A stretch of 64,000 nucleotides of DNA from Thermoleophilia bacterium (GTDB lineage Bacteria > Actinomycetota > Thermoleophilia > RBG-16-64-13), in contig JAOSKU010000001.1 of NCBI GenBank assembly GCA_027493445.1, forward strand, positions 1,577,314-1,641,313, read 5' to 3'. The notes beneath the pieces were generated by a model that saw nothing but the letters and a program-made list of their open reading frames with translations, ran no database searches and was not told where the DNA came from. Of this stretch, positions 1 through 7,736 are shown piece after piece; position 1 is the first letter of the stretch, and every line of letters begins with the position of its first letter. The position numbers and the translations under genes are program-made.

Positions 1-1114
1 CGGCGCCGTCACCCCAGGGTAGCGCCCCACCCTCCATGGCCACTCCGAGAGCGGCACCGACTTCCATCGTATCCAGGCCCAGGTCGTCGCAGAGCCGGTC
101 GAGCCGGGCCAGCTGATCCAGATCGGATATGCCGCAGTTCGATCCGAGGAGCCCCAAGGTTTCGAACTCGAAGCCCGAGGTGACGAACTCCCCCTGAGCG
201 TCCGTGTAGACCTGAGAGCAGTTGACGATGCAGCCCGTCATGCAACGGTGGCTGGACTTGGCATTGTCGCGCTCGCCCAGCAGCCCCATCATCGTCTCGC
301 CGCTGATGGCCTCGGCCCCCTCGAACTGCCCCTGGCTGAAGTTCTTGGTCGCAAGGCAGCCGATCGCGTTGGCCACGTTCACCAGGAACGGCGTGCCCAG
401 AGCTTCCAGAGCACCCATGGCCGGATGCGAGCGGATACCCTCCGAAAGGGCCGACGCGGCCGCCTTCATGGCCTCGGGGTCGGCCACCGGCGCCCGCCCG
501 GCACCCTTGTCGTCGATCACCAACGCTTTGATGTTCTTCGACCCCATGACCGCGCCCAGGCCGCCGCGGGCGGCGGTGCGTAGGTGGAAGTCTGGGGTGG
601 TGGCCACCACGGCGGCGGCCTTCAACAGCAGCTCACCGGCCGGGCCGCAGCACACGTAGGTCGGGTTGTCGCCGTACTGCGCACGCAGTGCCTCGATGGT
701 AGCGTAGGACCCGAGGCCGGCTAGTTGCGGCGCCGGCTTCACCCGGGCGCCGCCGCTGTCGACCTCGATGACGCTGAGCTCAGCCGCGGCCCCGCTGACG
801 GCCATGGCCCGGATGCCCAGGTTGGCCAGCTTGCGGGCCGCCTGCCCGCCGGAGTTCGCTTCTTTGATCGTCCCGGTGAGCGGACTCTTCGCCCCCACCG
901 ATAGACGGCCGCTGTTGGGGATGGACGTGCCGGCGAGGATCCCGCCCGCGAAGATCAGCAAGTTCTCCGGCCCCAGAGGATCACACTTCGGGTCGACCTC
1001 CGCCGCCACCATCGCCGAGGTGAGCCCCCGGCCGCCGAGGCCGGCAAGCTCGCCCGTGACCGGGGCGGCGGTCGCCGCCCCGGTCGCGAGATCGATTCTC
1101 AGAATGTCCGCCAT
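1..1114 (-). CDS. Aldehyde:ferredoxin oxidoreductase family protein (AOR), 3' end outside window
   Basis: Reverse translation from the ATG at 1114 gives about 371 residues and runs off the window edge without a stop, so only the N-terminal part is seen (AOR proteins are usually about 600 residues). The start follows a G-rich ribosome site, 8 bp after the aminotransferase stop. The AOR N-terminal fold is recognisable from LGGRGL near residue 26, SGRLSVGAKSPLTG near 68 and ARGGLGAVMGSKNIKAL near 185, which in the family contact the tungstopterin. Cysteines at about 291, 295 and 299 form C-x3-C-x3-C, corresponding to the [4Fe-4S] ligands (C-x2-C-x3-C in Pyrococcus AOR); the fourth ligand would lie beyond the edge. 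Known family role: ferredoxin-dependent oxidation of aldehydes to acids in the cytoplasm. Pairing with an aminotransferase suggests oxidation of an aldehyde formed by transamination (inference). Confidence 0.88.
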   Translation of the reverse strand, partial: MADILRIDLATGAATAAPVTGELAGLGGRGLTSAMVAAEVDPKCDPLGPENLLIFAGGILAGTSIPNSGRLSVGAKSPLTGTIKEANSGGQAARKLANLGIRAMAVSGAAAELSVIEVDSGGARVKPAPQLAGLGSYATIEALRAQYGDNPTYVCCGPAGELLLKAAAVVATTPDFHLRTAARGGLGAVMGSKNIKALVIDDKGAGRAPVADPEAMKAAASALSEGIRSHPAMGALEALGTPFLVNVANAIGCLATKNFSQGQFEGAEAISGETMMGLLGERDNAKSSHRCMTGCIVNCSQVYTDAQGEFVTSGFEFETLGLLGSNCGISDLDQLARLDRLCDDLGLDTMEVGAALGVAMEGGALPWGDGA

Positions 1115-1122
1115 GCTCCCCC

Positions 1123-2550
1123 CTACTCCTGCAGATCGGCTTCGTTGCGCTTGAGCGTGGCCACCAGGGTGTCCACCGCGGCCGCGAAGTAGTCGCGCGG
1201 CGTGGTCAAAGGCGGCATGAGCCGGAAGACGTTGCCGTTCCGCCCACACACGAAGGAGACATACCCCTGCTCGAGCATCTGCATCATGAGGCCGAACATC
1301 TTCATCGCGTCGGCCGGCTCCCGGGTCTCCTTGTTCTTGACGATCTCCATGGAGAGGTAGAAGCCCTTGCCCCGTACCTCGCCGATCACCGGGCTGTCCT
1401 TGGCGGCGGCGGCCATCTTGGCCAGCATCTCGTCGCCCACCTCGGCCGTGCGCCCGATGAGGTTGTCGTTGGGGTCGGTCATGATATCGATGTTGGTGAC
1501 GCCCACCGCGCAGGAGAGGGCGTTCCCTACGAAGGTGGCCGGCTGCGAGCCCGGATCGAGCATCGACTGGTACTTGGCGTTCACCGTGACCCCGGTCAGC
1601 GGTTGGTCGCCGCCGACGCCCTTGCCCCAGACCACGATGTCGGGGGTGACGCCGTAGTGCTCGATGGCCCACATCTTGCCGCTCCGCCCGAAGCCGCACT
1701 GGATCTCGTCCACGATCATGAGCGCACCCGACTTGTCGCAGATCTCGCGGATCATCGGGTAGAACTCCTTGGGCGGGACCAGGTAGCCCCCTTCGCCCTG
1801 GAACGTCTCGACGATGATGGCGGCGGGCTCGTACACGCCCGTGTAGGGACCGTTGACCACCTCGTCGGCATACTTGGCGCAGGCCATGCCGCAGCTTGGA
1901 TACTCCAGGCCGGCAAAGCAGCGGTAGCAGTAGGCATACGGCAGGTGGGTCACGCCGGGCATGAAGGGACCGAAGCCCTGCCGGTAGTGATAGGAGGTGG
2001 TCAGCGCGAGGGAACCGTTGTAGATGCCGTGGTACGCGCCCTGGAAGCCAACGATTTCCGGCCTCTTCGTAATGTACTTAGCGTATTTGATGGCAATCTC
2101 CACGGCGGCCGAGCCGCTGGTGGCGTAGCAAGTGAAGCAGTTGTTCTTGAGCTTGCCCGGCATGATCGCAGCGAGCCGCTTGGAGAGCTCGATCTCCGGC
2201 GGGTTGGGCATGTCGAGGGTGTGCATGAGCTTGGGAGCCTGCTCGATGATGGTCTGCACCACCCGGGGATGGGTGTGGCCCGTGTTGTTGGTGCCGAGAC
2301 CCCCGGTCAGGTCAACGAAGACGTTGCCGTCGGGGTCCTTGATCGTGGCTCCGAGAGCTTCCTGCCACACGAAGGGCAGGTAGACGCCGCCCACCCGAGT
2401 GGGGCTCTCGTACTTCATGGCTGTGTCCCACAGCTTCTTGGTCTTCGGGCCGGGAATGGACTTGGTGACGATCTGCGGGGCGTCAGGATAGTTGAGCTCG
2501 GAGAGCTCGCCTTCGGTGATGGTTCCCTTCTTCGCTGCCTTTGCTGCCAT
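1123..2550 (-). CDS. Class-III PLP aminotransferase (4-aminobutyrate/omega-amino acid type)
   Basis: This encodes 475 residues from the ATG at 2550, preceded by a strong AGGAGGG ribosome site; an in-frame extension to 2601 exists but lacks such a site. The class-III signature is clear: IVDEIQCGFGRSGKMWA followed by the PLP lysine in WGKGVGG (about Lys310). A cysteine-rich segment near residues 210-230 (YCYRC, SCGMAC) is typical of a subgroup annotated as 4-aminobutyrate or acetylornithine-type aminotransferases. The enzyme moves the terminal amino group of an omega-amino acid to an oxo acid, leaving a semialdehyde. The AOR gene begins 8 bp downstream, so both are probably co-transcribed from the promoter at 2840-2868. 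The substrate is not decidable from sequence. Confidence 0.88.
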   Translation of the reverse strand: MAAKAAKKGTITEGELSELNYPDAPQIVTKSIPGPKTKKLWDTAMKYESPTRVGGVYLPFVWQEALGATIKDPDGNVFVDLTGGLGTNNTGHTHPRVVQTIIEQAPKLMHTLDMPNPPEIELSKRLAAIMPGKLKNNCFTCYATSGSAAVEIAIKYAKYITKRPEIVGFQGAYHGIYNGSLALTTSYHYRQGFGPFMPGVTHLPYAYCYRCFAGLEYPSCGMACAKYADEVVNGPYTGVYEPAAIIVETFQGEGGYLVPPKEFYPMIREICDKSGALMIVDEIQCGFGRSGKMWAIEHYGVTPDIVVWGKGVGGDQPLTGVTVNAKYQSMLDPGSQPATFVGNALSCAVGVTNIDIMTDPNDNLIGRTAEVGDEMLAKMAAAAKDSPVIGEVRGKGFYLSMEIVKNKETREPADAMKMFGLMMQMLEQGYVSFVCGRNGNVFRLMPPLTTPRDYFAAAVDTLVATLKRNEADLQE

Positions 2551-2839
2551 GATCACCCTCCTCGTTCTCTGGATGCCGATACGCTTGACGGACGGGGACA
2601 TCTGTCTGAGCCCTCAGACACACCACCGAACGGCACAACGCACCTGAGGTGCTTGTCGAGAGGGCGCGGGGGACGAATCGCGAGGCGTGGTCCAACGTGG
2701 ACGTGGGGCACGCCCGTGGAAGTCGAAGAGAGGCTCTGTTTCCCCAACTGCTCATCGGCGTCTCCCCCCGGGCTCGCCACCAAGCGTATCCTTGTCGCGG
2801 GCCCTTGCGCGGACCCGCCCCGAGCAGTAACCTGGACGC

Positions 2840-2868
2840 ATCATATAAACGTTTGATTAACCTGTCAA
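2840..2868 (-). promoter_or_regulatory. Sigma70-type promoter of the aminotransferase-AOR operon with palindromic spacer
   Basis: On the minus strand TTGACA (2868-2863) and TATGAT (2845-2840) are 17 bp apart, a near-consensus promoter. The palindrome AAACGTTT (2847-2854) sits in the spacer and is a natural operator candidate for the TetR protein encoded divergently at 3105. Transcription would start near 2833, leaving a leader of about 280 nt before the ATG at 2550; I see no gene or recognised riboswitch in it. The stretch 2869-3104 upstream of tetR holds no gene that I can support. Confidence 0.65.
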
Positions 2869-3104
2869 GCGGCAACTTTCGACTGCCGGAAAGTCGCGCG
2901 GTGATAACCTAGGAGTTCGACGCCTCGCCGCCGGGGTGCGCTGGATGCGGGCCAGGCAAGGACGCGGGGAGCGGCCGTACCCGGAGGCTACGGACGTGAC
3001 CGAGGCCACCGCCTCGGGCCGCCCAGGGCGACCACGGCGGCCGGGGCTTCGTTTTGAAACAAGCTCTTGATCCGGTCCAGCAACCAGAAGAGAGGCCCAT
3101 CCCT

Positions 3105-3755
3105 ATGCCAGACACCGCGGGGACCAGAACAACCTCCCCCGACGGCCTGCCTCCCGGGGCGGCAGCTTTGATCGAGACGAGCAAGCAGCTCCTGATCGAC
3201 GGAGGCATGGACGCGCTGCGGGTGGCCAAGATCACGGCCGCCGCCGGCCAGAACCGGGCCATGGTCAACTACTACTTCGGCAGCAAGGCCGCCATGGTGG
3301 CCGTGGTGGTGGACTCGCTGATCCACGAAGCCGTCGAGGAGCTCGTGACTCAAGCCGAGAAGCTCCCCCGGGGCGAGTCCCGGGTCGGCGCCCACGTCGA
3401 GAACACCATGGAGCTCATGCAGACTCCGGAGTTCCTTTCGACCATCGATGTCATCCCGACGGCCCGGCGGAGCGGAGACCTGTGCGGTCGCATGGCGAAG
3501 CTCTATGAATGGTATCGGGAAATGAACGCCGAATGTCTCGATCCGGAGGCCCATGAGGCCGGCACCCCTCGGCTCAACGGCCTAGCCACCCTTTTCGTGG
3601 CCTTGTTCGACGGGCTCGCCATCCAGTGGTCCCTCGACCCGGAGGCGATGGACATCGACCAGGTGACACGGCTCCTCAAGGAGATGTTCACCTTCATGCT
3701 GCGACCGGAAGCCGATGACAGCAGCGGGCCGGCCGGGGTGCCCTCCGAGGACTGA
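3105..3755 (+). CDS. TetR/AcrR-family transcriptional regulator
   Basis: The 216-residue protein has an N-terminal TetR helix-turn-helix at about residues 40-66 (VAKITAAAGQNRAMVNYYF, with the usual YYF-x-SK-x-A recognition-helix end) followed by a helical ligand-binding domain with no recognisable specificity. The ATG at 3105 has GAGAGG upstream and is preferred over an in-frame TTG at 3054. It is transcribed away from the aminotransferase-AOR operon, whose promoter spacer contains a perfect 8-bp palindrome. It probably represses that operon, and perhaps itself, until an effector binds (inference from arrangement). Confidence 0.85.
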   Translation: MPDTAGTRTTSPDGLPPGAAALIETSKQLLIDGGMDALRVAKITAAAGQNRAMVNYYFGSKAAMVAVVVDSLIHEAVEELVTQAEKLPRGESRVGAHVENTMELMQTPEFLSTIDVIPTARRSGDLCGRMAKLYEWYREMNAECLDPEAHEAGTPRLNGLATLFVALFDGLAIQWSLDPEAMDIDQVTRLLKEMFTFMLRPEADDSSGPAGVPSED

Positions 3756-3846
3756 TCCGGTTCCGCGGACGCCGGCCTGCGCGGTATGCGCCGGGAAATC
3801 GAGGGCCGCGCTGCCGGCCTCGACGTCGCCGATCTGCGCGCCGGAG

Positions 3847-4254
3847 CTACGGAAGAGGCCGCGCCGCCACGCATTCGATCTCAACCAAGGCCCCCTTGAC
3901 CAGCGAGGCCACGGCCACCGTTGAGCGTGCCGGGCGGTGCTCGCCGAACGCCGCCGCGTAGGCGCGGTCGAACTCGGGGAAGTCCGCGATGTCGACCAGG
4001 AAGCACGTCGTCTTCAAGACGCGGTCAAGTGAGCTGCCGGCCGCCCCCAGCACGGCGCGCAGGTTAGCGATCACCTGCGCGGTCTGCTCGGCCACGGTCT
4101 CCCCGGTCAGCCGGCCGGTCCGTGGATCGATGGCGATGTGGCCCGCGGAGTACACCGGATCCTTCGTGGTGTAGGCATGGCTGTAGTGACCCCCGGGCGG
4201 CCCGGTGCGCCGGCTACGGAAGCTCGGACTCGATCCCTGCGAAGTCGTCGTCAC
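3847..4254 (-). CDS. RidA/YjgF-family deaminase
   Basis: The 135-residue protein has the family length. Tyr24 and His26 (HYSHA), VYSAGHIAID, and Arg110 paired 15 residues later with Glu125 (RPARST...LVEIE) match the active-site arrangement of RidA, where the arginine binds the carboxylate of 2-aminoacrylate-type imines. RidA proteins hydrolyse reactive enamine/imine intermediates released by PLP enzymes; several such enzymes are encoded nearby. The start is a GTG inside the end of the preceding gene (41-bp overlap), suggesting translational coupling. A shorter version starting later cannot be excluded. Confidence 0.85.
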   Translation of the reverse strand: MTTTSQGSSPSFRSRRTGPPGGHYSHAYTTKDPVYSAGHIAIDPRTGRLTGETVAEQTAQVIANLRAVLGAAGSSLDRVLKTTCFLVDIADFPEFDRAYAAAFGEHRPARSTVAVASLVKGALVEIECVAARPLP

Positions 4255-4789
4255 TCGGAAGACTGATGGAGTCCAATTCCTGTTCGATGGCCGCGAGCTG
4301 AGCCTCGAGGGCGGCGGCTTCGGCCTGGGTCAGACCGGTGCCGCCCGCATTCTGGACGCCGCTCGTCTGGGAGCCGGATTGCTGCGTCCCGGCGCTGGTC
4401 GTGGTGGTGACGCCGGCTCCCGCGGCGGCCTGGGTGATTGGGTCGGGTTCAGACGGACCGGCCGACATGCCGGCCACGGGAGTGGAGGAGCCGCCGGCGC
4501 CGGTTACCGCGCCCCCGGAGGCGCCAGGCAGTTGGGAGCCGCTGTTCGTCGGCGATCCCGCGGCTGGGGAAGCAGCCGCGTCGGCCCCAGCGACGACGAC
4601 GGCCCCAGCGGCGACGCTCCCCTCCGCCTGGCGCGAGCAGCCGCTGCCGAGCGTGGGCAGAGAGAACACCAGGGCCGCTGCGGCAAGGAGCAAGGGTACC
4701 TTTAGGAGGCGCCTTGCTCCACCGCGCGCACCGCCGGGCCGCGCCTGGTCGGCGGTGGCGCGGATTGCACCGCCGGGGTCAGCTCTCAT
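4214..4789 (-). CDS. Secreted, low-complexity putative lipoprotein
   Basis: The 191-residue protein has a basic N-terminus, a hydrophobic segment at about 29-46 and a lipobox-like LGSGC ending at Cys51. The rest is Gly/Ala/Ser/Thr-rich low complexity with a C-terminal acidic helix. No conserved domain is recognised. The ATG overlaps the stop of the coiled-coil gene as ATGA, which fixes the start and indicates an operon. The residue before the cysteine fits, but the -3 position is not classical, so lipidation is possible rather than certain. Probably an envelope-associated structural or stress protein (speculative). Confidence 0.6.
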   Translation of the reverse strand: MRADPGGAIRATADQARPGGARGGARRLLKVPLLLAAAALVFSLPTLGSGCSRQAEGSVAAGAVVVAGADAAASPAAGSPTNSGSQLPGASGGAVTGAGGSSTPVAGMSAGPSEPDPITQAAAGAGVTTTTSAGTQQSGSQTSGVQNAGGTGLTQAEAAALEAQLAAIEQELDSISLPSDDDFAGIESELP

Positions 4790-5347
4790 CCGGAACCGCC
4801 GGCGGACCTGAGCTCCCGGATCTCTTCGCGCAGGAGCTTCACGGCCTCGTGCACATTCCTCCGCGCCGACCGCAGCTCGGTGGCCGCTTTCTTGGCCGTC
4901 TCCCACGCCGCCTTGTAGGCAGCCCGCTTGTCCTCGGCGCCGGGGATTGCCTGGAACTGCTCCACCGCCCGAGCCTCCAGGGCCGCGGCCTCCCCAAGAT
5001 CGGCCTCGGCCCGAGCAAGCGCGGCCTCCGCCGCGGACACATCGCCACCGGCCGCGGCCACTCTGTCTGCGAGCACCCGCACCTTCTCGATATGGCCGGC
5101 AATGCGCTGTTCAGCCCGATCGAAGCGCTCCTTGCGCACGCGGAGGATCTGCTCGATCCGCTCCCGCAGTTGCTCGGCCCGCACCTGCGCCACCTCGGTG
5201 GAGGGTCCCTGGGCTTGGACGGCGCTCACTTCGGGGAGGGGGGGAGCCCTCGACACTGCTGGTCCTGATCGCAGCCGTGGCGGGCCCTGCAATGGCCAGC
5301 ACCAGAAGGGCGGCGGCTCCGGCCAGGATGATCCTTCTCACTCTCAT
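4786..5347 (-). pseudogene. Exported coiled-coil protein, frame interrupted at a C7 tract
   Basis: An ATG at 5347 with GAGG upstream starts a clean signal peptide (MRVRRIILAG..., cleavage near ATAA). The frame then enters a run of seven C (minus strand; 5238-5244) and goes wrong. Removing one C joins the signal peptide directly to a long alpha-helical, Glu/Arg/Ala-rich region (VRAEQLRERIEQIL...) that ends at 4786. The restored protein is about 186 residues, an exported coiled coil with no known domain. The break is either a sequencing error or a phase-variable homopolymer. The gene precedes the lipoprotein gene with an ATGA overlap and sits downstream of the two-component genes. Confidence 0.7.
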
Positions 5348-5427
5348 TCTCAGCACCTCGTCGGCGTCGGACGGCCGGAGCCGCCGATGTTATCCGTCGT
5401 CGATAGTATCGGACATGTGGGTTGCCC

Positions 5428-6816
5428 TTACGTTGACTCAGTGTTGAGTTTTCGTTGAGTGACACGGACCGACGGCAGCTCGATCGTGAAGCGCGCTCCC
5501 CCGCTCGGGCTGTCGGACACACCTACAGATCCGCCCATCAGGGCGACGAGGCGCCGGCAAATCGACAGGCCGAGGCCGGTGCCGCCGCTCGCGCTGGACC
5601 GTGACGAGTCGAGCCGGGCGAAACGCTCGAACAGCCGCTCCCGATCGGCGCGGGGGATTCCGGGCCCCGAATCGTCCACCAGGAGAAGCCAAGAACCCCC
5701 TTCGACGGACGCGTGCACCCGCACCTCGCTGCCCGGCGGCGGATAGGCGACGGCGTTCGCCACCAGGGCGGAGGCTGCCTGGATGAGGCGATCCGAGTCG
5801 GCCACGGGAGCCACGGGGGAGGCAAGGTCGATGGAGAGGTGGATCCCGCGGGCCTCGGCCGCGGCACCAAAGCGGCCGCGCAGGGCATCGGCGACCTGGT
5901 CCACGTCTACCGGGGTGCTCTGGATCTCCACGGCTCCAGCATCGAGCTCCGCCAGTGCAAGCAGGGTTTGGGCCATCTCGGTGAGGCGGATCGATTCCTC
6001 CTTGATGGCGCCCAAGGCCCGCTCCCGCTGGGCGGGGTCGGCCACCGTGCCGTCGAGCAAGGCCTCGGTGAAGCCGCGGATGGAGGTGAGGGGCGTGCGG
6101 ATCTCGTGGCTCACATCGCCGATGAAGTCCTTCTGCGCCTCGTACGCCGCCGCAACCCGGGTGGACATGTGGTTGAACGACCGGGCCAGGGAGGCGGTCT
6201 CCGCGTCGCCCTCTTCTGCCACCTGTGCCCCCCATTCCCCGGCGGCCACTCGCTCCGCGGCCGCTTCGAGCCGGCGGAGCGGCGCTGTGAGGCGGCGGGC
6301 AAGGAGTCCGCCCGCCACCCAGGCTACGGCGATGCCGGCGAGGACCGTGGCGAAGGCCACGGTCAGGATACCGCGCTGGGCGTCGCGCACCTCCTTCAGA
6401 GCTTGCACGGCCACCAGCGTCTCCCCGCCGTCCATGGGGGCAGCCACCAGCAGCAGCGTGCCGGCAGCGCCCGCCGTGCTCAAGGAGCCTGCCCGCACCC
6501 CGCCGGCGTCAGGTTCGCCCAGCCGGCCCACAGGCAACACCGTCAGGCTGGTGTCGGCCGACGAGCGGAGCACGACTCCCGCCTCGTCCACGACGAAGAG
6601 CTGGGCTCCGATGAGGCGCGCCTCCACCCGGAAAAGGCGCTCTCGTAGGGCGGCCGCTCCGAGACCGACGGTTGCGATGTCCTGCGCACGAGCCAGCGCT
6701 ACTACGCGCGGGGTGAGGTCGTCAGTGCGCTGTGCAACCGCGTATGCCGACCAGGAGAACCAGAAGACCGCGAAGGCCGCCACCAGGGCGAGGGTGACCG
6801 TCCCGCCGAAGTACAC
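5428..6816 (-). CDS. Membrane sensor histidine kinase (EnvZ/BaeS-like)
   Basis: The protein has 462 residues. There is an N-terminal membrane segment (about 5-22), an extracytoplasmic sensor region, a second segment near 148-170 and a HAMP linker. The HisKA box is DVSHEIRTPL with His237. An HATPase_c domain follows with an N-box (ALVANAV), DSGPGIP and GGTGLGLSI. It would autophosphorylate on His237 and pass the phosphate to the response regulator encoded 35 bp upstream. The start is a GTG at 6816 without a clear ribosome site, so an earlier start is possible. The genes downstream for exported proteins may be targets. Confidence 0.92.
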   Translation of the reverse strand: MYFGGTVTLALVAAFAVFWFSWSAYAVAQRTDDLTPRVVALARAQDIATVGLGAAALRERLFRVEARLIGAQLFVVDEAGVVLRSSADTSLTVLPVGRLGEPDAGGVRAGSLSTAGAAGTLLLVAAPMDGGETLVAVQALKEVRDAQRGILTVAFATVLAGIAVAWVAGGLLARRLTAPLRRLEAAAERVAAGEWGAQVAEEGDAETASLARSFNHMSTRVAAAYEAQKDFIGDVSHEIRTPLTSIRGFTEALLDGTVADPAQRERALGAIKEESIRLTEMAQTLLALAELDAGAVEIQSTPVDVDQVADALRGRFGAAAEARGIHLSIDLASPVAPVADSDRLIQAASALVANAVAYPPPGSEVRVHASVEGGSWLLLVDDSGPGIPRADRERLFERFARLDSSRSSASGGTGLGLSICRRLVALMGGSVGVSDSPSGGARFTIELPSVRVTQRKLNTEST

Positions 6817-6851
6817 GCGGGCGCGCGTGGCAACGGATGTGTGCCTAGCGG

Positions 6852-7574
6852 CTACCGCTCGACCTTGCGTACCCGGTATCCGACGCCGCGTACCGTCTCG
6901 ATGAACCGGGGCTCCGCGGCCTCGTCGCCGAGCTTCTCGCGGAGGTGACGGATGTGAACATCGATGCCGCGCTCGTGGAAGAAGTCGTCGAAGCCGGTGG
7001 CCACCTCCAGCAGCTGCCGGCGCGAGAAGACCACCCCAGGGCTGGCGGCCATAGCAAGAAGGAGGTCGAACTCCCGAGCGGTGAGGAGTACGGACTTGCC
7101 GTCGACCGTGACCTCCCGCGCCTCCGGCGAGATCGCTAGCGCACCCACCCGCAGGTCCCCCGGCCTCGTCACGGGGGGCGGGCCGCCGGCTAGGCTGTCG
7201 GTGGGGCCGGCCCGGCCGCTCCTGCGCAGGACGGCGCGGACCCGGGCTACCAGCTCGGGAGGGCTAAAAGGCTTGACCACGTAGTCGTCGGCGCCGGCTT
7301 CGAGCAGGACCACCTTGTCGAGGTCGGCGGCGCGGGCGGTCAGCATGATGACGGGCACGTCGGACTCGGCGCGGATGGCCGCGCATACCTCCGAACCGTG
7401 CGCGCCGGGAAGCATGATGTCGAGGATCACGAGATCGGGCGGGCCGGCGCGGAACCGCTCGAGGGCTTCGGCGCCATTGGAGGCGGTCGCCACCGAGTAG
7501 CCGGCGGCGGCCAGGTAGAGGCTCACCAGCTCGCGGATGTTGGCCTCATCGTCCACGACGAGCACGGTGGGCAT
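6852..7574 (-). CDS. OmpR/PhoB-family response regulator
   Basis: The 240-residue protein has a receiver domain with acidic pocket VVDDE, phospho-acceptor Asp52 (LDIMLP), Thr79 and Lys101 (VVKPF). This is followed by a proline-rich linker and a winged-helix DNA-binding domain (residues about 145-236) ending in the typical VRGVGYRV. It forms a two-component system with the histidine kinase 35 bp downstream. No target sites could be assigned. Confidence 0.95.
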   Translation of the reverse strand: MPTVLVVDDEANIRELVSLYLAAAGYSVATASNGAEALERFRAGPPDLVILDIMLPGAHGSEVCAAIRAESDVPVIMLTARAADLDKVVLLEAGADDYVVKPFSPPELVARVRAVLRRSGRAGPTDSLAGGPPPVTRPGDLRVGALAISPEAREVTVDGKSVLLTAREFDLLLAMAASPGVVFSRRQLLEVATGFDDFFHERGIDVHIRHLREKLGDEAAEPRFIETVRGVGYRVRKVER

Positions 7575-7736
7575 GGGTCGCTCCCTGCTTCCGGTCGTCA
7601 GTCCGGAGCCATTATGGAACAGTCCCCGGTCGCGGGCAAGGAGGGGGACCGGTAGCCGGTGACCACCCGCACGCTGTCCGCGCCCACACTACGGGGCCGG
7701 CCCGTTTGCATTCCCTGCCATCTCGAGCTCGAGCGC

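Noticed and set aside
1603-2856. 417-codon plus-strand frame
   Set aside because: Antisense to the aminotransferase gene; low-complexity His/Asp/Val/Gly composition typical of shadow frames in G+C-rich DNA.
7621-7660. GTCCCC...GGGGAC inverted repeat before the response regulator
   Set aside because: Long loop, no T-tract and no conserved context; probably chance in G+C-rich DNA.
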